Positions 53,706-62,800 of a DNA stretch of 64,000 nt are shown piece after piece. The DNA comes from Devosia sp. (GTDB taxonomy: Bacteria > Pseudomonadota > Alphaproteobacteria > Rhizobiales > Devosiaceae), in the NCBI RefSeq assembly GCF_017744655.1, contig NZ_JAGIAW010000007.1, positions 186,001-250,000 on the forward strand, read 5' to 3'. A program made the translations under genes and the position numbers. A model generated the notes under the pieces. It made no database searches. It worked only from the letters and a program-made list of their open reading frames with translations, and was not told the origin of the DNA. Each line of letters starts with the position of its first letter. The first letter of the stretch is position 1.

Positions 53706-54611
53706 TCAATTCGCCGGCTGCGAGGCTTCCGCCAGCGCTTCGGCCAGGAGGTCGAACACGACCCTGATGCGCCGCGCCGTGCGCAATTCGCGATGCGTCG
53801 CGAGCCATGTCGGCACCGGCACGCCGGCGAAATCGGGCCACGCCTCCTCCACTTCCGGCGTGTGGTCCGCCACAGCCTTCATCATCAACCCCAGCAGCAT
53901 GCCCCGCCGCACCCAGTCCCAGGCCACAAGCCCGCTATTGGTAAGCAGCGGAAAATTGGCCGCGCTCAGCGTCAGGCCATTACGCTGCAATTCCGCCAGG
54001 ACGATATCGACACTCTCCGAATAGCCGACAAAATCCGCCCGGCTCAGCGCGCGCTCGTCCATCGGCCTGCCGATCCGATCGATCAGTTCCGGCGTCCCAT
54101 AAATCTTCGCCACCGTATCGGGCAGCCGCCGCGCGATCAGTTCCGCCTCCTGCGGCGGCACATGGCGAATGGCAATGTCGGCCCTGCGGCGGATCAGGTC
54201 TTCCACCTCATTGGACGCCACCACATCGACCACGATCCCCGGCGCCACCTGCCTGAGTTTGAGAAGGATCGGCGGCAGCAGATATTGCGCATAGACGTCG
54301 CTCGCCGTGATGCGAACCAGCCCCTCCACCGATTGCGATTGTCGCGACGCCACGAGCGCAATCGTCTCCGACGCCTCGCCCATCGCCCGCAGCGGCGCCA
54401 CCAGTTCCAGCGCCGCCTGGGTCAGCACCAGCCCCCGCCCCACCCGCTCGAACAGTGTCACGCCGAGGCTTTTCTCCAGCGCCGCCACCTGCCGCCCGAG
54501 CGTCGGCTGCGTCAGCCCCAGCTTTCGCGCCGCGCCCGAAAGCGACCCCGCCTCGACCGTCGCGAGGAGGGCGCGCATCTGGTTCCAATCAGGGTTTTGG
54601 CCGCTATCCAT
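53706..54611 (-). CDS. LysR family transcriptional regulator
   Basis: A 301-residue LysR protein. The helix-turn-helix is in MRALLATVEAGSLSGAARKL and LTQPTLGRQVAALEKSLGV (about 10-55); the remainder is the effector-binding domain beginning near GLVRITAS. It belongs to the same general subgroup as the LysR at 3770 but is clearly distinct. It is divergent from a methyltransferase gene across 94 AT-rich bases that contain a T-N11-A dyad. The frame is open 17 codons further upstream, but the ATG at 54611 gives a normal N-terminus. Confidence 0.9.
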   Translation of the reverse strand: MDSGQNPDWNQMRALLATVEAGSLSGAARKLGLTQPTLGRQVAALEKSLGVTLFERVGRGLVLTQAALELVAPLRAMGEASETIALVASRQSQSVEGLVRITASDVYAQYLLPPILLKLRQVAPGIVVDVVASNEVEDLIRRRADIAIRHVPPQEAELIARRLPDTVAKIYGTPELIDRIGRPMDERALSRADFVGYSESVDIVLAELQRNGLTLSAANFPLLTNSGLVAWDWVRRGMLLGLMMKAVADHTPEVEEAWPDFAGVPVPTWLATHRELRTARRIRVVFDLLAEALAEASQPAN

Positions 54612-54641
54612 GCATTCTTGTATATGATTTGTGCCTGTTTC

Positions 54642-54656
54642 TGCAATTTTGTTGCA
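54642..54656. promoter_or_regulatory. LysR-type box TGCAATTTTGTTGCA
   Basis: A perfect dyad with 5-bp arms (TGCAA/TTGCA) and 5-bp spacing, fitting T-N11-A. It is centred in the divergent gap between the LysR gene (start 54611) and the methyltransferase gene (start 54706). Confidence 0.55.
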
Positions 54657-54705
54657 TCGCACAAAGTTCTATCTTTTTCGCCATCAAACACGCGGGAGAA
54701 GCGGC

Positions 54706-55329
54706 ATGAGCGGACAACAAGCCTTCTGGAATCGCATGGCCGACCGCTATGCTGCCCAGCCGGTCGCCGACGAAACCGCCTATCAAACCAAGCTCGCCGC
54801 CACCCGGCGCCTCTTGCGCCCCGATATGGACCTCTTCGAATTCGGCTGCGGCACCGGCTCCACCGCGCTCATTCACGCCGCCAATGTCAGGCATATCCGC
54901 GCCGTGGATTTTTCCGAGCGCATGATCGAGATCGCCCAGAGCAAGGCGGACAAAGCCGGCACCAAAAACATCAGCTTCGAAGTCGGCTCCATCGAGGGTG
55001 TGACCCTTGCGCCCCAAAGCCTCGACATGGTGCTCGGCATGTCCATCCTGCACCTTCTGAGGAACAAGGAGGCCGCCATCGCCAAGGTTTTTGAGGCCCT
55101 CAAACCCGGCGGCTATTTCATCACCAGCACTGCGTGTTTGGGCGACATGATGCCCTTCATTCGCTATGTCGCCCCCTTGGGCAATCGCCTGGGCTTCCTG
55201 CCCCATCTCGATGTCATGACGCAGACCCAGCTCCGCGCCACCATGGAGGCTGCAGGCTTCGCCATCGAACACGAATGGCTACCCACCAAGAAAGCCGCCG
55301 TCTTCATGATCGCCCGCAAACCGGCCTAA
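54706..55329 (+). CDS. class I SAM-dependent methyltransferase
   Basis: A 207-residue small-molecule methyltransferase. Motif I is LFEFGCGTGSTAL at about 44-56, followed by AVDFSERMIEIAQ and the LDMVLGMSILHLL region. It resembles ubiquinone/menaquinone or thiol/phosphatidylethanolamine-type methyltransferases without allowing a specific call. GGGAGAAGCGGC precedes the ATG. It is divergent from a LysR gene, which probably controls it. Confidence 0.87.
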   Translation: MSGQQAFWNRMADRYAAQPVADETAYQTKLAATRRLLRPDMDLFEFGCGTGSTALIHAANVRHIRAVDFSERMIEIAQSKADKAGTKNISFEVGSIEGVTLAPQSLDMVLGMSILHLLRNKEAAIAKVFEALKPGGYFITSTACLGDMMPFIRYVAPLGNRLGFLPHLDVMTQTQLRATMEAAGFAIEHEWLPTKKAAVFMIARKPA

Positions 55330-55418
55330 ACCCCCAAGCACCTGTGAATTGAAGCACCGCTTTGCCGAATCGGCGGCTCGGCGTGCTAAACAGCCTCCAC
55401 GCATGCGCTGGAGTTGAG

Positions 55419-56930
55419 ATGCAGGTTGCAATCGACATGGGCGAGAGCCGGGGTTCCGGCACCGCCCACATGGACCTTGAGGAATTGCTGGCCACCCGTC
55501 TTTTGGTCCAGGGTAATTCCGGTTCCGGCAAATCCCACCTCTTGCGGCGCCTCCTCGAACAATCCGCCCCCTGGGTGCAGCAATGCGTCATCGACCCCGA
55601 GGGTGACTTCGTCACGCTTGCCGATAAGTTCGGCCATCTCGTGGTCGACGCCACCCGCACCGAAGCCGAGCTTACACGCATCGCCACCCGCGTGCGCCAG
55701 CACCGCGTCTCGGTCGTCGTCAATCTCGAAGGGCTCGACGCCGAGCAGCAAATGCGCGCCGCCGCCGCCTTTTTGGGCGGCATGTTCGATGCCGATCGCG
55801 ATTTCTGGTACCCCGTCCTCGTCGTCGTTGACGAAGCCCAGCTCTTTGCCCCCGCCGCTGCAGGCGAAGTTTCCGACGAAGCCCGCAAAGTTTCCCTCGG
55901 TGCCATGACCAACCTCATGTGCCGCGGGCGCAAGCGCGGTCTTGCCGGCGTCATCGCCACCCAGCGTCTGGCAAAACTCGCGAAAAACGTGGCGGCCGAA
56001 GCCAGCAACTTCCTCATGGGCCGCACTTTTCTCGACATCGATATGGCCCGCGCCGCCGATCTCCTCGGCATGGACCGCCGCCAGGCCGAACAATTTCGCG
56101 ATCTGGCGCGTGGACACTTCGTCGCCCTCGGCCCTGCTGTCTCGCGCCGCCCCCTGCCCATCGTCATCGGACCCGTCGAAACCTCGGCGCGCTCCACGAG
56201 CCCCAAACTGACCCCGCTCCCCGAAGCCCCGGTCGACGCCGCCGACCTGATCTTCACCATGGACCCGGACGAAATGGCCCGCCCGGTCGTGCGCCGCCCC
56301 GCGCCGCCCCCGCCGCCCTCAACCAACGAACTTTTGGCTCAGGTCGCCCGTGCCCGCGCGGAACGCGAACCGGAACCGACCTCGCTCTTCCCCGAAATCG
56401 ATGAAGCCGAGCGCGAAGAAACCATCAAGTCGGTCATGATCGAACTGATGAGCGACCCCGATGCGGGTTTCCGCAACACCGCCCAGCTCTATCAGGATTT
56501 TCTCGTTCGCTGCCGCATCCGCCGCGTGCCGGGCGAACCGCCGGCCCTCCCGGCTTTCAAGCGCCTCCTCGCCGTCGCCCGCGTCGCCCCCGACGAAGAA
56601 ACCGCCTCATCCGACGGCTGGCAGCAGGCCCTGACCCTCTCGGAAACGCTCACCGACGACGTGCAAGGCGTGTTCCTGGTCCTCGCGCAAGCCGCCCTCA
56701 CCGGCGGCCCCTGCCCCTCGGACGCCACCATCGCCCGCCTCTACGGCACGCACTCGACCAGCCGCGCCCGTCGTCTTCTCACCTGGTTCGAAGAGCGCGG
56801 CCTGATCGTCATCCGCACCGACTTCCGCAACCAGCGCATCGCCGCCTTCCCTGACCTGGGGGTAGAAACAGCCCCGGGCGATCCCAATGGCCCGGATATG
56901 CTGGCGGAGGAAAGAGGGGCGGCGGAGTAG
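55419..56930 (+). CDS. HerA-like (DUF87) P-loop ATPase
   Basis: A 503-residue ATPase. Walker A GNSGSGKS is at 32-39, Walker B LVVVDEAQ at about 134-141 and GVIATQRLAK near 185 as sensor/arginine-finger region. The ATP-binding core (1-270) is HerA/FtsK-like. It lacks the N-terminal HAS barrel. The rest has a Pro-rich linker (APPPPPSTNE) and a winged-helix-like end (ARRLLTWFEERGLIVI). No NurA nuclease gene adjoins it. The role is unknown; DNA or protein translocation is inferred from the family. GGAG precedes the start. Confidence 0.82.
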   Translation: MQVAIDMGESRGSGTAHMDLEELLATRLLVQGNSGSGKSHLLRRLLEQSAPWVQQCVIDPEGDFVTLADKFGHLVVDATRTEAELTRIATRVRQHRVSVVVNLEGLDAEQQMRAAAAFLGGMFDADRDFWYPVLVVVDEAQLFAPAAAGEVSDEARKVSLGAMTNLMCRGRKRGLAGVIATQRLAKLAKNVAAEASNFLMGRTFLDIDMARAADLLGMDRRQAEQFRDLARGHFVALGPAVSRRPLPIVIGPVETSARSTSPKLTPLPEAPVDAADLIFTMDPDEMARPVVRRPAPPPPPSTNELLAQVARARAEREPEPTSLFPEIDEAEREETIKSVMIELMSDPDAGFRNTAQLYQDFLVRCRIRRVPGEPPALPAFKRLLAVARVAPDEETASSDGWQQALTLSETLTDDVQGVFLVLAQAALTGGPCPSDATIARLYGTHSTSRARRLLTWFEERGLIVIRTDFRNQRIAAFPDLGVETAPGDPNGPDMLAEERGAAE

Positions 56931-56961
56931 TCCCCTTCAGTACCTTCCCACCCACCGGCCC

Positions 56962-57168
56962 CAACCGAATTCGCTATTGCGAATTCGGTGACCCCTCGCC
57001 CCTTGCGGGAGAGGGAAAGGATTTTTGCGTTCAGCAAAAATCCAGGGTGAGGGGTTCTCTCCCCACGCTCTATCGGTGGTGAGAGACCGTGGACCCCTCA
57101 TCCCAACCGAATTCGCCAGCGCGAATTCGGTGATCCTTCGCGCCACCTTCTCCCGCAAGGGGAGAAGG
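56962..57168. repeat. intergenic inverted-repeat element, family A copy 2
   Basis: The longest copy, about 207 bp. It includes paired CGAATTCGC...GCGAATTCG dyads, the CCCCTCGCCCCTTGCGGGAG / CTTCTCCCGCAAGGGGAGAA outer arms and the GGTGAGGGG / CCCCTCATCC inner arms shared with 2544-2705. It lies between convergent genes. Confidence 0.88.
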
Positions 57169-57198
57169 AAGTGCAGTGGCTGTGGCTTCGTCTTGGTG

Positions 57199-58065
57199 TT
57201 ACCCCACCAACTCCGCCCTGAACGAATACTTCGCACTGGCTCCCGGCCCCAACAGCGCCGTAAACGGCCGCTGATCCAGCGCATCCGACCCGCCCACTTC
57301 CGCCGCCGTTCCCTGCCACGGCTCGAGGCAGATAAACCCCGCCCCCGGCTTGGTCCAGAGCGCAAAGTTGGGCAAATTTTCCCAGGTGAAGTGAATGCTC
57401 GGCCCGTTCTCGGCCCTGTAGACAAGCCCCGCTCCTGCCCCCTCTGGAAAGATCATCGCATCCTTCTCGAAATCGGCATGGTTGAGCGCCAGCGCGCCGC
57501 CGACAAAGGGCGAAGCCAGCGGCTCGGGATTGACGAGCCCACCCGAAAGCCGGAACAACGCCGGCTCCCCGCCATTCTCCAGGGTGACGCTGTGCTTCTG
57601 CCCCTCACCCCCCGGCAGCGGCCAGGCAAAGGCGGGATGGAAACCCACCCCATAGGGCATGACCTTGTCATCGCGATTGGTCACTGTCGCGGTAACGATC
57701 ACCGCCCGCCCTTCCAGCCGATGCTCCACATCGAGCTGGAAATCGAACGGGAACATGGCCCGGCTCGCTTCCGAAGCTTCGAGCCGATAGATGCAGTGCT
57801 CGCGCCATTCTTCCACCAGCGTAAAGGCACTGCGCCGGGCAAAGCCGTGCTGACCCATCTGGTAGCGTTGGTCTCCAACACTGACCACATCCATGGGGGC
57901 GCGGCCCACCATGGGAAACAGAACCGGCGAACGGCCGGTCCAATAAGTGGCATCTCCGCTCCACAGCCAGTTTCGACCATCCCGGGTCGATAGCGACTGC
58001 ATTTCGGCTCCCAGAGCCGCCACGTCCACGGTGAGATCGCTATTGCTGATTCGAGTGAGTTGCAT
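57199..58065 (-). CDS. aldose 1-epimerase family protein
   Basis: A 288-residue galactose-mutarotase-like beta-sandwich of the LacX/YeaD-like group. Recognisable points are WLWSGDATYWTGRSPVLFP, a GQHGFARRSAF segment with the probable catalytic His, and VGFHPAFAWPLPG with the second active-site His. It probably equilibrates sugar anomers; the specific sugar is unknown. GGAGG precedes the start. It is divergent from hrpB across 204 bp in which I see no clear element. Confidence 0.9.
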   Translation of the reverse strand: MQLTRISNSDLTVDVAALGAEMQSLSTRDGRNWLWSGDATYWTGRSPVLFPMVGRAPMDVVSVGDQRYQMGQHGFARRSAFTLVEEWREHCIYRLEASEASRAMFPFDFQLDVEHRLEGRAVIVTATVTNRDDKVMPYGVGFHPAFAWPLPGGEGQKHSVTLENGGEPALFRLSGGLVNPEPLASPFVGGALALNHADFEKDAMIFPEGAGAGLVYRAENGPSIHFTWENLPNFALWTKPGAGFICLEPWQGTAAEVGGSDALDQRPFTALLGPGASAKYSFRAELVG

Positions 58066-58269
58066 GTGCGTCCTCCAGGCAATCTCTCTTTAGGCGGGGC
58101 AGCGGACCCTAGCCTTGTTGAATAATCAAGGAAACCACCTGAAACACCTCCACCAAAAACGATGGGATCACTTTTGCGACGTGAAGGCGCGGCAAAAACC
58201 TGGCCACAGGCAATCGCTTGAGTGATTAGCAGGTCGCGAGTAAGCAGCGGGTAAAGGATTTTTGCGCCC

Positions 58270-60714
58270 ATGCCCATGCCGCCGCTGCCCATCGATGCCG
58301 CCCTGCCGGCCCTGGCCGATGCCCTAGCGAAGGGAAGCAGCGCCGTGCTCGTCGCCCAGCCCGGCGCCGGTAAAACCACCCGCGTGCCCCTCGCCCTCCT
58401 CGATTCCCCCTGGCGCCATGATGGCCGCATCATCGTCCTCGAACCCCGCCGCCTCGCCGCCCGCGCCGCCGCACGGCAAATGGCAAACCTCCTCAACGAA
58501 GACGTCGGCCAGACGGTCGGCTTCCGCGTCCGCATGGAATCGAAGGTTTCGAGCAAAACCCGCATCGAAGTCGTCACCGAAGGCGTCTTCACCCGCATGC
58601 TGCAGGACGATCCCGAACTCTCAGGCGTCGCCGCCGTCCTCTTCGACGAATTCCACGAACGCAGCCTCGACGCCGATCTCGGTCTCGCCCTCGCGCTCGA
58701 TGCCCGCGCTTTGCGACCAGACCTAAAGCTCCTCGTCATGTCGGCCACCATCGACGGCGCCCGCGTTGCAAAACTCCTCGACGACGCCCCCGTCATCGAC
58801 AGCCCCGGCCGCACCTTTCCGGTCGACACCATCTATGCCGAGCCCGATCCTCTGGAACGCCTCGAAGACCAGGTCACAAAAGCCGTCCTGAAAGCCATGC
58901 GCGAGCACGAAGGCTCCGCCCTCGTCTTCCTCCCTGGCCAGGGCGAAATCACCCGCACCGCCGAACGCCTCGCGACGCGCCTGCCTCAAAACACCGACCT
59001 CGCTCCGCTCTATGGCCAACTCACCCCCGCCGAACAGGACGCCGCCATCCGGCCCTCCCCGGCCGACCGCCGCAAGATCGTGCTCGCCACCTCCATCGCC
59101 GAAACCTCGCTGACCATCGAAGGCGTCCGCATCGTTGTCGATTCCGGTTTCCGCCGCGTCCCCGTCTACGAACCCGCCACGGGGCTCACGACCCTTGCCA
59201 CTGTCCGCGTCTCCCGCGCCGGCGCCGACCAGCGCCGCGGCCGTGCCGGCCGTACTTCACCCGGCGTCGCCATCCGCCTCTGGAACGAAGGCCAAACGGC
59301 AGCTTTGGAAGCCTTCGAAACGCCCGAAATCCTCTCCGCCGATCTTTCGGGCTTGGTCCTAGACCTCGCCGCCTGGGGCGTCAGCGACCCTCAAACCCTC
59401 GCCTTCCTCGATCCCCCGCCCGCCCCCGCCTGGGCCGAAGCCAAAGCGCTGCTCATCCGCCTAGACGCAATCGACGAGGGCGGCCATCTCACCCCAGCCG
59501 GCAAAGCCCTCGCCAAACTCCCGCTCCACCCGCGCCTCGCCCATATGGTCGTTGCCGGTGCCGAAGACGGCGACGCCGAAACCGCAGCCGAACTCGCCGT
59601 CCTCATCGGCGAACGCGGCCTTGGCGGCGACGACACCGACCTCGCCCGCCGCCTCGAGCGTTTCCACACCGACCGCTCCCCCCGCGCCCAGGACGCCCGC
59701 GCCATGGCAAAACGCTGGAGCAAACTCGTAGGCGGCACCAGCCAAGACCCCCGAGACCCCGGTCACCACCTCGCCCGCGCCTTCCCCGATCGCGTCGCCC
59801 AACCCGCCGGCCCGCGCGGCCGCTTCCGCCTCGCCAATGGCCGCCAGGCCCAGGTCGACGAAACCCATTCCCTCGCCGACGCAAATTTCCTCGTCGTCGC
59901 CGATATCACCGGCAGCGCCACCCAGGGCCGCATCCGCTCCGCCGCCGCCCTCGATCCCGCCGATCTCGAAACCCTCTTCGGCAATCACATCACGAGCGAA
60001 ACCACCCTCACCTTTGACCCCGCCTCCGGCTCCGTTAGGGCCCGCCACCAGCGCCGCCTCGACGCCCTGCGCCTCGCCGACGAACCAGCCCCCGTCACCG
60101 ATCTCGAACGCGCCGCCGAGCTTCTCGCCGAAGCCGCCCTAAAACGCCCGGAAACCCTCCCCTGGAGCAAGGACCAAAAAGCCCTCCGCGCCCGCGCCAC
60201 CTTCCTCCGCCAGACTCTCGGCGAAGACTGGCCTGACCTGTCCGACGCCGCCCTCGCCGCCAACCCAGACTGGCTTGTGCCCCACATCACCGGCGAAACC
60301 CGTCTCTCAAGCATCAGCGCCGATCACCTCGGCCAGGCCCTCGACACCCTTCTTCCCTGGGCCAAGAAACAAGAAATCGACCGCCTGCTCCCGAGCCACT
60401 TTTCGGCCCCCTCCGGCAGCCATCTACCCATCGACTACACCGCCGAAAACGGCCCGGCCCTCGAAATCCGCGTGCAGGAACTCTTCGGCCTCGACCGCCA
60501 CCCCGCCATCGCCAACGGCCGCATCCCCCTGCTCCTGATCCTGCTCTCCCCCGCCCATCGCCCCATCCAGACGACGCGCGACCTCCCCGGCTTCTGGCGC
60601 GGTAGCTGGAAAGATGTCGCCAAGGACTTGAAAGGTCGCTACCCCCGCCACCCCTGGCCCGAAGACCCAATTGCCGCCCCAGCCACTAGCCGCGCCAAGC
60701 CGAGAGGAACGTGA
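58270..60714 (+). CDS. hrpB: ATP-dependent helicase HrpB
   Basis: An 814-residue DEAH/RHA-type helicase. Walker A is QPGAGKT (30-36), motif II is DEFH at 126-129 (the usual H/A position varies in HrpB), and motif III is SATID. QRRGRAGRTSPG is motif VI. After the helicase core come the HA2-like region and the HrpB-specific C-terminal domain (SHLPIDYTAENGP, then LSPAHRPIQTTRDLPGFW). Its function in alphaproteobacteria is uncertain. It is convergent with msrB. Confidence 0.95.
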   Translation: MPMPPLPIDAALPALADALAKGSSAVLVAQPGAGKTTRVPLALLDSPWRHDGRIIVLEPRRLAARAAARQMANLLNEDVGQTVGFRVRMESKVSSKTRIEVVTEGVFTRMLQDDPELSGVAAVLFDEFHERSLDADLGLALALDARALRPDLKLLVMSATIDGARVAKLLDDAPVIDSPGRTFPVDTIYAEPDPLERLEDQVTKAVLKAMREHEGSALVFLPGQGEITRTAERLATRLPQNTDLAPLYGQLTPAEQDAAIRPSPADRRKIVLATSIAETSLTIEGVRIVVDSGFRRVPVYEPATGLTTLATVRVSRAGADQRRGRAGRTSPGVAIRLWNEGQTAALEAFETPEILSADLSGLVLDLAAWGVSDPQTLAFLDPPPAPAWAEAKALLIRLDAIDEGGHLTPAGKALAKLPLHPRLAHMVVAGAEDGDAETAAELAVLIGERGLGGDDTDLARRLERFHTDRSPRAQDARAMAKRWSKLVGGTSQDPRDPGHHLARAFPDRVAQPAGPRGRFRLANGRQAQVDETHSLADANFLVVADITGSATQGRIRSAAALDPADLETLFGNHITSETTLTFDPASGSVRARHQRRLDALRLADEPAPVTDLERAAELLAEAALKRPETLPWSKDQKALRARATFLRQTLGEDWPDLSDAALAANPDWLVPHITGETRLSSISADHLGQALDTLLPWAKKQEIDRLLPSHFSAPSGSHLPIDYTAENGPALEIRVQELFGLDRHPAIANGRIPLLLILLSPAHRPIQTTRDLPGFWRGSWKDVAKDLKGRYPRHPWPEDPIAAPATSRAKPRGT

Positions 60715-60720
60715 GCCCCC

Positions 60721-60852
60721 TATTCCTCTCCCCATCGGGGAGAGGGTGGATCGGCCGCAGGCCGAGACGGGTGAGGGGGCGCTCTCCATTCTCGCGGAAG
60801 CCCCCCCTCATCCGGCGCATGCGCACCACCTTCTCCCCGATGGGGAGAAGAA
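60721..60852. repeat. intergenic inverted-repeat element, family B copy 2
   Basis: Outer arms CCTCTCCCCATCGGGGAGAG and CTCCCCGATGGGGAGAAG, inner GGTGAGGGGG / CCCCCTCATC, and a small dyad CGGCCGCAGGCCG. It is nearly identical in layout to 10691-10822 and again lies between convergent genes. Confidence 0.9.
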
Positions 60853-60869
60853 AAAGGGAGCCCGTGCCG

Positions 60870-60906
60870 CCACAAACAAAAAACCCGCGGCTCGCACCGC
60901 GGGTTT
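60870..60906 (-). terminator. intrinsic terminator for msrB
   Basis: AAACCCGCGG and CCGCGGGTTT form a 10-bp stem with a six-base loop. On the minus strand a T-rich tract follows (complement of ACAAACAAAAA). Confidence 0.9.
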
Positions 60907-60913
60907 CGTTCAT

Positions 60914-61315
60914 TCAGGCCGGCGTAAAATTCAGCGCCACGCCATTGATGCAATAGCGCAGGCCGGTAGGCGGCGGACCATCGGGGAACACATGCCCCAG
61001 ATGGCTGCCGCAGGTGGCGCAATGCACTTCCTCGCGCACCATGCCATGGCTGCGGTCGATCGTGCTTTCGACGGCACCGGGCAGCGGGTCATTGAAACTC
61101 GGCCAACCGGTACCGCTCTCAAACTTCAGCGTCGACCCGAAGAGTGGCGTATCGCAACCAGCACAGGCAAAAGTGCCTTCGCGCGTTTCATGCAGCAGTG
61201 CACAACTACCGGGCCGTTCGGTGCCATGCTGGCGCATGATGTAATATTGCTCAGGCGTCAAACGCTCCCGCCATTCAGCGTCGGTCCGGGTCACGGGATA
61301 GGCATGGGCATCCAT
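60914..61315 (-). CDS. msrB: peptide-methionine (R)-S-oxide reductase
   Basis: A 133-residue repair enzyme that reduces R-methionine sulfoxide in proteins. The structural zinc is held by Cys51, Cys54, Cys99 and Cys102; the catalytic cysteine is Cys122 in [18 protein letters not shown] (69-75) is the substrate pocket. A further Cys38 might act in recycling. AAGGAG precedes the ATG and a terminator follows the stop, so it is probably monocistronic. Confidence 0.97.
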   Translation of the reverse strand: MDAHAYPVTRTDAEWRERLTPEQYYIMRQHGTERPGSCALLHETREGTFACAGCDTPLFGSTLKFESGTGWPSFNDPLPGAVESTIDRSHGMVREEVHCATCGSHLGHVFPDGPPPTGLRYCINGVALNFTPA

Positions 61316-61440
61316 GGCTTAACTCCTTTGTCGCACTGTTATTCGCTCGAGATATAAGTTTAGTTACACGCATCTGCCAGCGCCAGGTTCATCATAACCG
61401 CGCTGACCACCCTCCAGTCGCCGCGCCCAAAGAGGTCTTC

Positions 61441-62061
61441 ATGTCCCAGCATATCGTCTCGTCCATTGCTGAGCTCGAAGCGCTCTACCTGCCCGCCCCC
61501 GCCGCCGCCTCGACCGTAAAGGTCGCCCACGCGATGACACCGGAATATCGCCGCCTCATCGAAGCCAGCCCCTTCGCTGCCCTCGCCACCGTGGGCCCGG
61601 AAGGTATTGATTGCTCGCCCCGCGGCGACAAGGCCGGCTTCGTCCGCATTCACGACGACAAGACCCTGATGATGCCCGACCGCCGCGGCAATAACCGCAT
61701 CGACTCCCTGCGCAACATCGTCCGCGATCCGCGTTGCGCTTTTTTGTTCCTTCTTCCCGGCTCCGGCACCACCATGCGCGCCAATGGCCGTGCCCACCTT
61801 TCCATTGACCCAGCCTTCCTCGAAAGCTTCGCCATCGACGAAAAAGCCCCGCGCTCCGTCATCGTCCTCGAAATCGACGAACTCTATTTCCAGTGCGCCC
61901 GCGCCATCGTCCGCTCCGAACTCTGGAATCCGGACCGCCATATCGACCCGGCAACGCTCCCATCCCCCGGCCAGATCCTCGCCGCCATGAGCGAAAACCA
62001 GGTCGGCGGCGAGCCCTATGACAAGGCCTGGCCGGAGCGCGCCAAAGCCACCATGTGGTAG
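61441..62061 (+). CDS. pyridoxamine 5'-phosphate oxidase-fold flavin-binding protein
   Basis: A 206-residue split-barrel protein of the PNPOx-like superfamily. The core begins SPFAALATVGPEGIDCSPRG, and DRRGNNRIDSLRNI then RCAFLFLLPGSGTTMR complete the flavin-binding barrel, resembling the MSMEG_1061-type subfamily. It probably binds FMN or F420-like cofactors and reduces an unknown substrate; it is not a canonical PdxH. It is divergent from msrB across 125 bp. AGAGG precedes the ATG. Confidence 0.88.
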   Translation: MSQHIVSSIAELEALYLPAPAAASTVKVAHAMTPEYRRLIEASPFAALATVGPEGIDCSPRGDKAGFVRIHDDKTLMMPDRRGNNRIDSLRNIVRDPRCAFLFLLPGSGTTMRANGRAHLSIDPAFLESFAIDEKAPRSVIVLEIDELYFQCARAIVRSELWNPDRHIDPATLPSPGQILAAMSENQVGGEPYDKAWPERAKATMW

Positions 62062-62140
62062 GCTCGACCGTTCACGAAACCGTCATCGCCCCGACACGCA
62101 GATGGTCGACAACAGCGCACCCTCACGCTGGAAGCCGATT

Positions 62141-62800
62141 ATGCGCCTCAAGGTCGCAACTCTCGCCCTGCTGCTCGCCGCCACGCCCGCCTTCGCCCAG
62201 ACCCTCTCGGCCGAAGATCAGGCGATCAACCTCAACGCCACCCTGGGCGAAACCGCCGAGGCACCAACCGCCTGGCTCGGCGCCACGCCGCATTTCGTCA
62301 TGGTCGGCGCCTTTGGCGACTATGGTTTCAACGTCAACCTGCCCACCCTCGAAGGCACCGCGGCCGAAGTTGTCGGCAAGCGCGAATATGGCCACGACGA
62401 TGCCGGCGCGCTGCGCCTCATCGACTTCGAAGTCGCCGTCAATGCGGTGATGAACGATATCGAGCGCACCATCGAACTCGAATTCGCCAATGCCGATTTC
62501 AACGCCCACACCTTGCCGCTGAGCTTTGCCCTCTCGCCCGACGAGGAATTCCCAGAAGGCGCCAAGGCGAGCCTTGAAGTGCAGTTCGAATGGGAATGGG
62601 TCGAAAAGAGCACCATCGTCAATGAAGAAGGCCTCGTGGATAGCGGCACTCTCGATCTCGCGCTCAATGAAGGCACGGCCGATGCCGAAGGCACCGCCGC
62701 CAATGGCCTCATCGGCGGTTTCGCCAGCCTCACGCGCGATGGCAAGACCCTCGCCCTCTCCTTCACCGTGCCGGTGACGGAAGCCGAAATCGATGATTGA
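62141..62800 (+). CDS. exported hypothetical protein
   Basis: A 219-residue protein with a cleavable signal peptide (MRLKVATLALLLAATPAFA, then cleavage before QTLSAEDQ). The mature part is acidic and beta-rich, with many Glu/Asp and short alternating strands; no family is recognised. GGAAG precedes the ATG at 62141, and the longer frame upstream lacks a signal. Its end overlaps the start of the phytase gene by eight bases, so the two exported proteins are translationally coupled and probably work together. Confidence 0.75.
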   Translation: MRLKVATLALLLAATPAFAQTLSAEDQAINLNATLGETAEAPTAWLGATPHFVMVGAFGDYGFNVNLPTLEGTAAEVVGKREYGHDDAGALRLIDFEVAVNAVMNDIERTIELEFANADFNAHTLPLSFALSPDEEFPEGAKASLEVQFEWEWVEKSTIVNEEGLVDSGTLDLALNEGTADAEGTAANGLIGGFASLTRDGKTLALSFTVPVTEAEIDD

